Of a stretch of 64,000 nt of DNA, positions 48,301-55,242 are shown one piece after another. Location: NCBI GenBank assembly GCA_905221605.1, contig CAJNDS010002288.1:186001-250000 (forward strand). The letters run 5' to 3'. The position numbers were made by a program, and so were the translations under genes. The notes under the pieces are model-generated. The model did no database searches. It was not told the origin of the DNA and saw nothing but the letters and a program-made list of their open reading frames with translations. Within the stretch, counting starts at the first letter, position 1. Every line of letters starts with the position of its first letter. Origin of the DNA: Symbiodinium natans (lineage: Eukaryota; Sar; Dinophyceae; Suessiales; Symbiodiniaceae).

Positions 48301-50240
48301 GGACTTGCAGAACCTTTCTCCAATCCCGCATTAGCCGTCTCATCTCCCCCTTCAGCCACCTCTGCTTTTTTGGCATTTCCCCGTTTCGCACCTTTGCCGC
48401 CCTTTCCCCCTTTGGGGGAATTCCCTTTAGATCTATTCCTCTCAGGGTTTGAGTCCACATTGGAACTTGCGCCATCCTTATATGGACACTGCGGCTGTAG
48501 ATGGCCAACGGCCCCACACTCAAAACATCTTCCTCGCTCCAGGGAGTCTTTGTCATGGCGAAATTTGCAGCGAGATCCGAACTTGCAGCCTGCATCTGTC
48601 TTCCCATATATCCAACAGAAAGGACGTTCACCATCACCGCTGTACCTTTTTCCTTTCCCTTTGCCTTTGTCACCCTCCTCCGTCTCGTCACCAGTTCCCT
48701 TTTGGGCCTTGTTTAACCTTGCCCTTTTCTTGGCGTCCGAGTCCTGCTTCACCTCTTGATCACCAGCACTATGCAATAGCAGTTCAAACTCTGCCTGTAA
48801 CATTTCAGCTAGTTGTGTCGCAGTTTCAGAGGTCGGCGAGTAGTCCACCCCCAATTTCTCCCGAAAGGATGCCACTCTGAAATGAACCGTAGGGTGTTTT
48901 GCCAGCAACGCGGATGATAAACCATCCAATCCCTTGATAAGCAAGGTAGCGTCCGGCTCGGCCGCTCTCAACTCCCTTAATCGGGAACGCCATTGCGCCC
49001 ATTGACGCACTCCCTTTATGGCCTCTGAGATCGAGGTTGCTGAAGATGGTTGCACCAAGAAGTTCAACATTGTGCTGCGCTCATTTGCTCCACCTGGTTG
49101 GTAGACCGTCAGCAATTTGTAAAATATCATCACTGACCCCAACATTCGAGTGGAAACGATCTCGGTCTTCAATCTCTCCGGAATCGCCTGTAGCAGCAAA
49201 GACACCGCTCTCTGCTCCAACAAAACATGCACAGTTTGAACCACTTTGAGCCCTTCCAGCTCAGCCTTGATGCCCAACCTTTCCAGCGGAGAAACACTCA
49301 ACCATTTGGCATACGCTTGATATGCCTTTGAATAGACGCATTGCCACCACACTCTTCCTGTATCTGTCAGCGAAGACAACATTGGTTCGATCATTGCGAT
49401 CCAATCACCCAGTGCCGTCGGATTGCTTGGTGTGTAGTCTGCCAAAGTAGGAAGGCTCATCACATGCTTCCCAAGAGCCTCCGGACGTTCGGTTCCAGAA
49501 CTATCACCAATGATTGGCATACCACGTGGCACCACTGCTCCAGGAGGTAAACTGACCCTACCACCAGGCCCTTGAGGCAGTCCATGTCCTATACCAGGCG
49601 TAACAGCTGTGAGCGGAACCTTTTCTAATTCCAACTTCCCAGCGACCATTTTCCACCGATACGGAACATCATCCACCATTGTATATCCACCCGATCCTGC
49701 TGAGTTCTCTTGCGTCGCAGTTTCGCGAGCTGAAACAAAACCGGGCTGGTTCCCCATAGGTGCGACAGAACCATCAGCACCCGACGGCAAGGAAGTAATC
49801 GGAACATGTGTTAAACCAGGTGGTCCACTTGCATATCCACCACTTGCAGGACCTCCCGTGGGGTGATTCAATGGAGGCAATCTGGAGGGTTTCTTCCCTT
49901 CAGCTACATGCATCATTGGCACTTCTTTTTCATCCTCCACTTGAGCATCCCCCTTCCTGGACCCAGGCAAGGATTGAAGATCACAACCCTTTGGCAGGTC
50001 GTAGCCCTCAATGGGCAGCCATGTCCCATCAGGCAACACAGTCCAAAAACCACCCATACCATCAGTGTAGAAAACTTGTCCTGGCAGGTACTGTTTCTCT
50101 GGAGTCATTCCCAAAGGATATGCAGCGTTTGCGTCCACCACTCCAGTGCTCCGTGCTCTCGAAGCTGACCCAGATGCAGCAGAGGTATAGCTTTTCTCCT
50201 CCACCCGGCAACCTGTTCCCCAGCTCCTTTGTTTGCACAA
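42399..50240 (-). CDS. Copia element 2 polyprotein: gag, two proteases, C5-MTase-like, integrase, 2OG oxygenase-like, RT
   Basis: A 2613-codon frame whose apparent start is non-ATG; the true start is probably the ATG at 50736 in another frame. Landmarks: CCCH finger near 542 and CCHC knuckle near 572; aspartic protease motifs VDTAATH at 701 and LDSGASH at 862; methyltransferase-like domain with HLFSG at 1061, VVGGPPC at 1116 and FGMESPG at 1192; integrase HHCC from 1356, Asp 1395, Asp 1545, Glu 1581; oxygenase-like H1944/D1946 (LHRDSHNE), H2012, R2021; RT with LDISKAFLTAP near 2306 and YVDD at 2412; RNase H start YADASFA near 2597. It ends at an in-frame TAA. All catalytic motifs seen are intact. 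Confidence 0.93.
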   Translation of the reverse strand: MCKQRSWGTGCRVEEKSYTSAASGSASRARSTGVVDANAAYPLGMTPEKQYLPGQVFYTDGMGGFWTVLPDGTWLPIEGYDLPKGCDLQSLPGSRKGDAQVEDEKEVPMMHVAEGKKPSRLPPLNHPTGGPASGGYASGPPGLTHVPITSLPSGADGSVAPMGNQPGFVSARETATQENSAGSGGYTMVDDVPYRWKMVAGKLELEKVPLTAVTPGIGHGLPQGPGGRVSLPPGAVVPRGMPIIGDSSGTERPEALGKHVMSLPTLADYTPSNPTALGDWIAMIEPMLSSLTDTGRVWWQCVYSKAYQAYAKWLSVSPLERLGIKAELEGLKVVQTVHVLLEQRAVSLLLQAIPERLKTEIVSTRMLGSVMIFYKLLTVYQPGGANERSTMLNFLVQPSSATSISEAIKGVRQWAQWRSRLRELRAAEPDATLLIKGLDGLSSALLAKHPTVHFRVASFREKLGVDYSPTSETATQLAEMLQAEFELLLHSAGDQEVKQDSDAKKRARLNKAQKGTGDETEEGDKGKGKGKRYSGDGERPFCWIYGKTDAGCKFGSRCKFRHDKDSLERGRCFECGAVGHLQPQCPYKDGASSNVDSNPERNRSKGNSPKGGKGGKGAKRGNAKKAEVAEGGDETANAGLEKGSASPSSPSTPNQVLAEALEVLKSMKLSSAQSASSGDPTVRMLCGSGLFQQEGRVALVDTAATHLVRTLFPWECLPDTTVMVQSALGGVTMRITEKGTLIREDNGPLIIPLWLILEFGANLTVINGMCHVGAKSSLDQLLWFEHGCLVMDYKTAEKMVLHAERQRASWSHSQWRNGRADCGVGSSDATLLPKQGEGRGVCVLHVARVSDTNECSGMGMLDSGASHPLRSLRPGEQLPQQKVLVSLAVGSREMCITPGGTLVTPEVVDPLVPIGKASALVGLRVQWRGGKCTASHPVLGELRVRDLNGCPCLEKEVALQIIDEMDWCSPKQALKVARMVQGCPNTDNEVAVKASLQSAARTASANEEEFVQACWRFLRWYYGDIPENMLMELLPRGDIAALPFNRHKRRRLARAKRVVVHLFSGKQKWHFPSRDVEVLELDLTKGGDLHNSSVWKYLLHLAAEGKVVAVVGGPPCRTVSRLRGEDGGPPVLRRRCGPERLGLKSLPWPHQELAQKDGVLLLKMLFLYDVAVHSRCGTAEVINGGSVFFGMESPGDPELIGKDFSQNGKTVLSAEDLVDGSQKGFSSPTFWSWPEVKSFCERYGMYAAHFDQGALGHALVKPTTFLVSDMDLWESLEQVRVVVPWSATFASTLEERIGQSSIWARWAFGLVKRIRHRLAQWLQESHAERETMVSKKEEREGMLRRLTAEERAFRDHCLRGHIPFRRDCQICVSAAGKERRHLRRKHGDAYTLSLDLAGPYKCSKDAHQQKPRHAVIGVYQFPMLDPNVGRPPEKEEDADEVEDQVADEGAGVGEWLGDAVANFEEEDSVPVEPAPVLEAEVLKIQASEKSWKELKDHLTQPVRMINFVMVEPIVDKQQTTVLSAVQRMMVRSQRHGYPVLRIHSDRAGEFVNARFRSFCETRLIYRTTGDPGVPQTNGRAEACVGLFKRGVRSLLKEARLGPAYWALAARHWSMLRWQKAERELGLNPKALLPFGAQIQVKRRPWELLGPDGTKKGRQWVDRTQPALLLGPCDDLPGGYWVEAQGTAKDPDELVLFPCTTIFSNIKEPPELELEGVVEEQEPSPPEHRLKGKKPALRFADEEGPPLPPPRDPPVRHRLIEKSPASSLRGHVGSLRLLRKRGESPPLEIFEDDMQGLGELEENADVEDNVPGDEYWPTCCSPHENAYLVCKSETAEDGTQLEKEEQEAKSMYERSMYDYVDCEELLEGIVYPKRVNRRGGINNWCTSTRALVLGHYTHGGVCGITKETHRRPWLCRYLASFVRHHNPEAKFSALQISCNAPVSLHRDSHNEKHCCNYVCGFGDYKDGQLWVEDEKVLEEGAEVVEQSYGKKVLPGKLVDIHWNFMSFFPRKLHGPMPWKGNRVSLTGYTPVFMERLSYKDRCYLLQCKFPLPKPQAEEGEKRKWLKMTLKETSLDDLAEEVDYAVFEAHQWALEEHLSIRRLIAEQECCVLDEFHESANESNGEKGSGTREWLVKAKRAEEQLSKFLVKAAQVQQMVQENTALEATEEVEFLQTKTIPTQEAMQELEKWRESLSDEVTSLVEELEVVEPTTQEKLDKLAEEPNAPVIEYVPSLVVFTRKQGTGRRRARICACGNFISSTAATEYEGPRSLSRHSLYAPGLDSTTFRCQVRHAAYMVWIIAGLDISKAFLTAPMNRAQREGRLVVVQPPRAAVKLGLCTKEERWIERKALYGLAESPAAWVEWRDQRLQGMSWVSKDGQAMSFQRSNADPSLFLIMAQEKPEGASKLVGTMGLYVDDFLMPGTMTVLREALEQIRKEWKTSEPEFCGPGCGDGFLKFLGVQIWYRNGSFFLNQEDFVRDLLNRRGYQIDETGKGSNLPMVKETPGEEEEVDIPSLRAAQGAVGEFLWAAIKTRSDLAFCTSQLSLWTSRRPRFVVKKAEEVFRYLAATPTLGLTFGAIATCEKERNEVLRYGRGVKVVESYADASFAAGENEKSH
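44150..44600 (-). other. 2OG-Fe(II) oxygenase-like domain in element 2
   Basis: Within the polyprotein (about residues 1880-2030), between integrase and RT. LHRDSHNE supplies H and D, FFPRKLHGPMPW the distal H 66 residues later, and GNRVSLTGYTP the Arg nine residues after that. Element 1 keeps HRDxHNE, the distal His and the Arg despite strong divergence elsewhere, which implies selection for the metal site. Confidence 0.65.
46440..47085 (-). other. C5-cytosine methyltransferase-like domain in element 2
   Basis: Within the polyprotein (about residues 1052-1268). VVVHLFSGKQKW fits motif I, VVAVVGGPPCRTVSRLRG fits motif IV with the catalytic Pro-Cys, FGMESPGDPE fits motif VI, and FDQGALGHALVKPTTFLV resembles the late region seen in diverged members. 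A target-recognition domain is not obvious, so the domain is short. C5 methyltransferases in dinoflagellate retrotransposons have been reported; whether this diverged one belongs to the same group I cannot tell. Confidence 0.65.
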
Positions 50241-50736
50241 GCAACTCCTTCAGCGCACGCTTTACCACCGCCATATCTTCACTTTGTTCTTCCCCACCAA
50301 CATCAGGAATGAGCTCTTCCTCTACTTGCGCTCCACCAATAGTACCTCGTTCCATCTGGCCCATTAAGCCTGACGATGGTCTCTCAACAGGTGCAGGTTC
50401 CTGACCCAAAAGATCTTGCAGCGAAGGTGGCCTCCTCGTATTTTCACCACTTCTATCCCCTCCGCTCGCAGGAAGACTTGCCGGCCTTGATTGCCTCAGT
50501 CTCATTTCTTCTTGAGCCCGCTCGCTCCAGAAAGGATTTGCTGCTTGAACCGGAACCACTTCGTTTTCCACCTGAGACGTTGGTTGTATCGTTGCAACCT
50601 CCCTACCATCTGTCAGCGCTTGTACCACTTGTTGTCGTTCTTCACCCCCATCACCACGATTTTCTTCGGCTTCATTGGCCGCGGATGACAGTCCAGGTTC
50701 CGACCGACGCCGCAACATGTCCATTGCGCCAAACAA
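50062..50736 (-). CDS. Copia element 2, N-terminal region upstream of gag
   Basis: 224 codons from the first good ATG after the primer-binding site. Contains NPFWSERAQEEMRLRQSRP near residue 68, the motif shared with element 1, then an acidic part and a helix (MAVVKRALKELLVQTKELGN). Past about residue 180 (near 50195) the sensible reading passes to the long polyprotein frame one base later, next to an AAAA run; the remaining residues of this frame are probably out-of-frame. Confidence 0.75.
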   Translation of the reverse strand: MFGAMDMLRRRSEPGLSSAANEAEENRGDGGEERQQVVQALTDGREVATIQPTSQVENEVVPVQAANPFWSERAQEEMRLRQSRPASLPASGGDRSGENTRRPPSLQDLLGQEPAPVERPSSGLMGQMERGTIGGAQVEEELIPDVGGEEQSEDMAVVKRALKELLVQTKELGNRLPGGGEKLYLCCIWVSFESTEHWSGGRKRCISFGNDSRETVPARTSFLH

Positions 50737-50773
50737 GCGTAGAATTTTACCTACACCGCAGGAAGCCTAATTT

Positions 50774-50785
50774 GGGCTCATAACC
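50774..50785 (-). other. Primer-binding site of element 2
   Basis: GGTTATGAGCCC on the minus strand, directly inside the 5' LTR. Complementary to the anticodon loop region of tRNA-Met, as in element 1. Confidence 0.8.
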
Positions 50786-50991
50786 TCCGGGGGCAACCGA
50801 AAGGGGAAGGGAATCAACCCAAACAGTCGCCAGAGGTTTCACCCTGAACCAACCAGCAAACACCAAGAACTCAAAACTTCTTTTTGCTACCAGGCGCATG
50901 GCCCAGTCTTGAGCCAATAAGATTACCAGGTACATTGACCCTTCAACTTTCAACACCAGCTCTTTTCTACAATTCCAACTGCAGCTCCGCA
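50786..50991 (-). repeat. 5' LTR of element 2
   Basis: 206 bp, one base different from 41111-41316. The spliced-leader-like TTGGCTCAAG lies at 50908-50917 (minus strand). Confidence 0.93.
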
Positions 50992-51095
50992 AAGGGCACC
51001 CCCGTTGCGCCTTGTCTGGTGTGGTAAGGTATGGTCTCTGGGCCTAAAGCCCGAAAGTCAGATCCCCGGGAAGACTTCAGTATCGGAGGCATGTC

Positions 51096-51225
51096 AAGTC
51101 CCCGTGCCTTATGGGGGTTCCCTGTTTTGGGGATTCCTCTTTATAAGGATGATAGTACTTGGGGTTTTCAAGGAGTACCCCTATTTTGGGAAACTCCCAT
51201 ATTCGGAACGCCACACGTCTCCCTG
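51096..51225. repeat. Family G-like fold-back, diverged
   Basis: Repeated words GGGGTTCCCTGTTTTGGGG, ACTTGGGGTTTTCAAGG, CCCCTATTTTGGG with weak inverted symmetry. Right after element 2. Confidence 0.45.
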
Positions 51226-51688
51226 ACTCACTGACACCCGACCGGCTTGCCAGGTCTGCATCATTCTGCCAGCGGCCTCAGCCGAGTTACTGTAGGGTTT
51301 CGCGTTTAGGGTTTAGGGTTTAGGGTTTACCTTGGTGGAAGGCATTTTATGTGGAACCACAGAGAATATCTCGGGACCACGTTCGGTTGTGCATGGAACA
51401 TCGGACAATGTAATGCGGATGCAAAATCCTGCTTTGTGGCTAAGCGCCGTGTGCCTTTTGCGTACACAGAATGACAGTGGCAGGAGTGAACCTCACTTTC
51501 AGTTTTCAGTACCCTTCATCCCTCTGTCCTTATCGAGCCCTTCATCCCTTTTTTTTTCAGGTTTATCAAGCCATAAACATTAACCCTAAACCTGAAGCCC
51601 TAAACCTTTAGCCCTAAAGCTTAAACCCTAAACCCTAAACCCAAAACCCTTTTATTTTATAGGGCCCCCAAACCTACCCCCGGATCAG
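51226..51688. other. Unique sequence with short repeat blocks
   Basis: TTTAGGG at 51304-51330, CCCTAAA units at 51580-51645. A small island VCIILPAASAELL (51255-51293) follows TTGCCAG but is too short to call. Confidence 0.4.
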
Positions 51689-51762
51689 GCGCGGAAGGAA
51701 GCGCGTCAACTGAGGCCAGGCGATACGGCGGATGGCACGAAGCGCCTCTGGGATGTGGCTAG
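51689..51762 (+). CDS. Exon, function unknown
   Basis: Acceptor CCGGATCAG; frame ARKEARQLRPGDTADGTKRL then WDVAR; possible GA donor (AG-GACGATAC). Charged, protein-like, not assigned. Confidence 0.45.
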
Positions 51763-51768
51763 GACGAT

Positions 51769-51928
51769 ACTTGGAGGTTTAGTGTTTAGGGTTTAGGGTT
51801 CAGGGTTTAGGGTTTAGGGCTTAGGGTTTAAGTAGGGTTACAAGTGGGGTAACTATGGTTATATCCTTATTTGGTGGGTACGTACTACGTAATCCTACTT
51901 AAAGGTACCCATGATCCTCCAAGTACAT
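51769..51928. repeat. Family C fold-back with inserted TTTAGGG units
   Basis: TA-CTTGGAGG, then GTTTAGTGTTTAGGG and six further TTTAGGG-type units, then TAGGGTTACAAGTGGGGTAA...AAAGGTACCCATGATCCTCCAAG-TA. Other family members lack the TTTAGGG units. Confidence 0.8.
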
Positions 51929-52206
51929 GGCTCGTCCAGGATCCTTGCTGAAGCCATCTGCGGTTTCCGAAATTCTTACTGGCTCAAAAACCAACTTTTC
52001 AACTTTTGGGCTTCTTATAAGGTAGTTTATTCTGAAAGTTTCGATTTTTATTTCCTTGGTTTTGGGGCCAGTAAGAATTAGGGGTTCCTTATAGGGTTTA
52101 GGGTTTAGGGTTCGGGATGCAAAGGGGATCCTACTATTTGGGGCTCCATATTCGGGGTCCCTTAATTTCGGATACCCCCAACTTATTCTAGAATATGGTC
52201 TCGGAT

Positions 52207-52299
52207 AGTTTGAGCCTTCGGGCCCTCTGGGCCAAGGTTGCAATCCTCGATGTCAGGAACCGCTATGACCGGATTCTTTTTCATGCCCGAACACCCTGA
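52207..52299 (+). CDS. Terminal exon candidate, function unknown
   Basis: Frame LRALWAKVAILDVRNRYDRI then LFHARTP and TGA. The sequence reads like a real protein end, but no acceptor can be chosen with certainty (GGATAG is possible). Confidence 0.4.
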   Translation, partial: SLSLRALWAKVAILDVRNRYDRILFHARTP

Positions 52300-52420
52300 C
52301 TCTGAATGAAACTCCAAGCCTTCAAATCTCCAAAATTGTCAAACCCTCATACCGCCCAAGCCAATGCCCCTAGGGATTTAAGTCCGAATGAGCTAGAGGC
52401 CCTATGAACCCCAAATGCTG

Positions 52421-52589
52421 TAAGGGTAATGTCACGGGCCCTTAATGTCCCTTACCCTCCTTACACGGTGCTGATGTATGGGCCCTTGGGCTGTAAAGGG
52501 TATATAAGTGGCATTTATACATACATATACATATATATATATAAGGGGTTCCTTTTCAAGGGCCCATACTAAGGACCATGAAGCTACCC
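52421..52589. repeat. Fold-back element, family D, with (TA)n centre
   Basis: AAGGGTAATGTCACGGGCCC...GGGTATATAAGTGG...(TA)n...AAGGGCCCATACTAAGGACC...AGCTACCCT. The AT-rich centre shows a microsatellite grown in the loop. Confidence 0.8.
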
Positions 52590-52891
52590 TACGAATGCCC
52601 CAACGCCAGCCGAGGCCATGACGAGAGGCTGCTTACCCGCTTTTGCCAGCGCCCGCGCGCCGGGCGTCTGGCCAGTGCTGCCCTTCCCAGACGAGGCCCC
52701 TAAGCCCGTAAACAGTCAACCCTAAACCCTAAATCCCATAAGCCCTACGACCCTAACACACCCTGAGGCCCTAAAGCCTTAAATCCAAGGCCTAAGACCC
52801 TGTAAACCCTAAGACCCTAAATCCTGTAAACCCTAAAACCCCAAGACCCTGGACACCCTAAACACCAAACCCTAAACCTAAACTGCAGCAG
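52590..52891. other. Degenerate CCCTAAA sequence
   Basis: GC-rich island at 52600-52690, no convincing exon, then diverged CCCTAAA/CCCTGTAAA units. Confidence 0.45.
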
Positions 52892-52945
52892 GTTGAATGG
52901 TCCGACTTCAGCTTTGTCTTCCATGGGGCAACTCGGACGCTTTAG
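52892..52945 (+). CDS. Terminal exon candidate, function unknown
   Basis: Acceptor CTGCAGCAG; VEWSDFSFVFHGATRTL then TAG. Exactly 18 codons including the stop. Confidence 0.4.
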   Translation, partial: VEWSDFSFVFHGATRTL

Positions 52946-53167
52946 CTGTTGCTTGTGCGTGGGGAGGTGGAAGAAGGGTGAGGGTTTAGGGGTTTGGGGT
53001 TTAGGGTGTAGGGTTTTAAGCAGTTACGGCTGTAGGAGTTTAGGGGTTTAAGGTTTGAGTGCCCAGTTGCGATCACAAGGGTTTCAAGACGGGCCAAATG
53101 GAGCAAATGGCGCAGAGGCAGGCAGTCAGCTCAATTCAGGGGGGGGGGGGCCTGAACCAGCTTCTGG

Positions 53168-53280
53168 CTGGTTCTTAGTAGAGAGTGAGGGAAGGGTACC
53201 CTATACAATCCCAAGGGTAAATAAATGCAATCAACTAAATACATAAAATATATTTCGGGCCCGAATTCCCTCATTCCGAA
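53168..53280. repeat. Fold-back element, family B
   Basis: CTGGTTCTTAGTAGAGAGTG...GGTACCCTATACAATCCC...GAATTCCCTCATTCC; right end lost in an A-rich tail. Confidence 0.75.
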
Positions 53281-53319
53281 AAAAAGAAAAAAGAACATCT
53301 AGGGAACCTAAACCCTGAA

Positions 53320-53372
53320 CCCTGAACCCTGAACCCTAAACCCTAAACCCTAAACCCTAAACCCTAAACCCC
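53320..53372. repeat. CCCTGAA/CCCTAAA array
   Basis: About eight units immediately before the next exon. Confidence 0.88.
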
Positions 53373-53389
53373 CAACCGGGCCTTCCCAG

Positions 53390-53447
53390 GTGAATACCTC
53401 AGTCCGAGCCCTGCACGTGCTGCGAGCCCTGCGCCGGCTGCCTGAAG
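53390..53447 (+). CDS. Exon with S4-like arginine spacing (candidate ion-channel voltage sensor)
   Basis: Acceptor GGGCCTTCCCAG; frame VNTSVRALHVLRALRRLPEG. Arg/His every third residue between hydrophobic ones (R-A-L-H-V-L-R-A-L-R-R-L) is the S4 pattern of voltage-gated cation channels. Only this one exon is recognisable, so the assignment is tentative; an amphipathic basic helix of another protein is possible. The donor would be GC. Confidence 0.4.
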
Positions 53448-53469
53448 GCCATATGAGAGGGTTTACCGC

Positions 53470-53565
53470 TTGTCCGGACCAGGGTTTAGGGTTTAGGGTT
53501 TAAGGTTTAGGGTTGAGGGTTGAGGGTTGAGGGTTGAGGGTTTAGGGTTTAGGGTTTAGGGTGCC
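53470..53565. repeat. TTTAGGG / TTGAGGG array
   Basis: Thirteen units including four consecutive GGGTTGA variants. Confidence 0.88.
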
Positions 53566-53907
53566 GATGAAAAAGTGGGAGTGTGCCCTATTCAAGCCAT
53601 AGGCAGTGGATATATGCACCCTTATTGTCGGTGTATTTAGGTCACTAGTCAGAGGGCCTGAACAAACATGTAGCACCTGCACCATGAACCCAAGCTTGAA
53701 AGAGCTTCCGATGAACTCTGAGTCGTGCTCCTTGTCTCAGAATAGGATACCCTTTCAACCTAGCAACGCCCAAAGATAGTGTGCCCTGTCTGGTTTCCAA
53801 TGTACCTAGAATCCTACTCCCTACACACCCTAAACCCCTAAAATCCTAGACCCGACGCCCCAAACATTACACGTCCCAAAGCTTTGATGCACTGCAAATT
53901 CTACTAT
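53566..53907. other. Unique sequence, no supported gene
   Basis: Few repeats, no exon supported; slight inverted symmetry (GAGTGTGCCCTATTCAAGCC / AAAGATAGTGTGCCCTGTC) suggests a decayed fold-back. Confidence 0.35.
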
Positions 53908-53997
53908 TTGCTTAAGAACCCGCTCAAAAAATCTGATCCCTATATTACCCTAAGTCATAAGGAAGAATATGTCGATTTTTGGGTGGTTCTTAAGCAA
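53908..53997. repeat. Fold-back element, family E
   Basis: TTGCTTAAGAACCCGCTCAA...ATCCCTATATTACCCTAAGT...AAGGAAGAAT...GGTGGTTCTTAAGCAA. Confidence 0.85.
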
Positions 53998-53999
53998 TT

Positions 54000-54891
54000 C
54001 GTGGCATTGTGAGGCTTGCTGCGCCAGAAAAGGCGGGCTTTGCACCACGGCGAAGGATCCTAAGTTGTCAGTTCTTCTTGTGCTTAGGTTTCAAGGTTTC
54101 GGGTCGAAACTACAGTCCCCTGAAATCTGCTAGGCCTCGTATGCATGTCAAGGGACCATAGCTTAGAGAGCGGCCCAAATTCAGTTGGCGCTGCGTGTTG
54201 TTTTGGAACTTCGTGTCGTTTTCTAACTGTGGTATATGGGGTCCGAGTCCTTAGATACTTGATGAGGGAGGGTTCGTAGGAATTTGAAATATGTAATTGT
54301 TTTGTTTCCCTCAACCCTAAACCCTAAACCCTAAGCTTTGCAACGTCCAAGCCATCTCTGTCCGAGACCCTTCCGCAGGAAGTCGTAGAGCTGCCTGTGA
54401 GGGGCAAGGCGACGTAACGGACATGGCTGCGCAGGATCGGCCACCACTGCGTAGGAATCGTAGGAGGGCGACTCTCGCAGGGCTGGGCGAGCATCTAGAA
54501 ACACGTGGGGAGCCTGTCGTTGCGATAACGACAGCAACAAAAGCGCTCGTGGTCTATACTTTGATACAATGTCGCTGCCAATCTTTTGGTGGTTGGCTTG
54601 CATGGCTGCCACAGTGCTTCTCTGACGTTTGATGCTGTGCTGCGCCCTGTGATGACTGGATGTGGAGTTTATTTCTTCTTGCGTAAGAATGACAGATTTT
54701 CAGAGAAGTCTCCGCTGCACATCTTCAGTCGCAACACTATGTTCTCGCCAGCTTTTTTTGGCGGCGAAAGTGTGCTTAATTTTATATACCAGTATGACAC
54801 AGGAGACACCCTACTCTGGGCTTTATTGGTCTAGATTTGCCTTAGTGGTATACTGTTTTGGCAGATCGCTTGCAACTTTCTGCAAGTTCAC
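54000..54891. other. Repeat-poor region upstream of a membrane-protein gene
   Basis: One short CCCTAAA run at 54316-54335. Open frames on both strands (for example 54423-54632 and 54331-54612) show no domain. It may hold the promoter and 5' part of the gene at 54892; I see no clear element. Confidence 0.4.
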
Positions 54892-55242
54892 ATGACCAAT
54901 CTGAAACTCCTTGCTTTGGGCCGAAGTCGAACGGCCAAGTTTTGTCACATTGTGGGCATTACTGGCTTGGTAACCACATTCCTTGCGGGAAAGATGGGTG
55001 TGACGCTAGAGCTGGTGGCAAGGTACTGGTACGGTGGTGATCGGCGAGGTAGTAGTCAGCAGACTGCAGGCGACATTGTTGTCTGCTTGGCGATGCTCAG
55101 CCTCCTGTGCTGCTTCGTGACTTTAGTCACCCAGTGCTGCAGTCTCCTCATAGTGGCGTGTAGAGGCTTGCGGGCTGCTGGCGAAGATGAGGCCGTTCGG
55201 TCCACGGCACTGTTCCTGCTCGGAAATGCGCAGTTCTGGTGA
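54892..55242 (+). CDS. Multi-pass membrane protein, N-terminal part, function unknown
   Basis: An ATG at 54892 opens 116 codons with at least two membrane spans: HIVGITGLVTTFLAGKMGV at about residues 19-37 and DIVVCLAMLSLLCCFVTLVT at about 61-80, followed by CCSLLIVAC. The stop TGA at 55240-55242 falls just as a third hydrophobic stretch (TALFLLGNAQFW) begins, and the next frame continues hydrophobic, so the two are read as one gene with a one- or two-base frame change. Unlike the surroundings there are no introns or telomere-like repeats across 1.3 kb, which could mean a retroposed gene copy. No family recognised. Confidence 0.6.
   Translation: MTNLKLLALGRSRTAKFCHIVGITGLVTTFLAGKMGVTLELVARYWYGGDRRGSSQQTAGDIVVCLAMLSLLCCFVTLVTQCCSLLIVACRGLRAAGEDEAVRSTALFLLGNAQFW

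Larger units (their letters stand above)
41106..50996 (-). mobile_element. Ty1/copia-type LTR retrotransposon, element 2
   Basis: A full-length element on the minus strand. Two 206-bp LTRs differ at one base (A at 41299, T at 50974). Target duplication AAGGG at 41106-41110 and 50992-50996; the left flank is TTTAGGGTTAAGGG, so this element also inserted at telomere-like sequence. Primer-binding site and polypurine tract match element 1. The polyprotein is nearly intact: one frame change near 50195 and one TAA at 42399-42401. It shares domain order with element 1 but the proteins are strongly diverged, so they are different families. Confidence 0.95.

Noticed and set aside
50150-50240. Ty1-type programmed +1 frameshift separating gag and pol
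   Set aside because: The shift lies upstream of gag, not between gag and pol, and no Ty1-like slippery heptamer was recognised.
43076-50404. Many plus-strand open frames over element 2
   Set aside because: All are shadows of the minus-strand polyprotein, which has consistent motifs.
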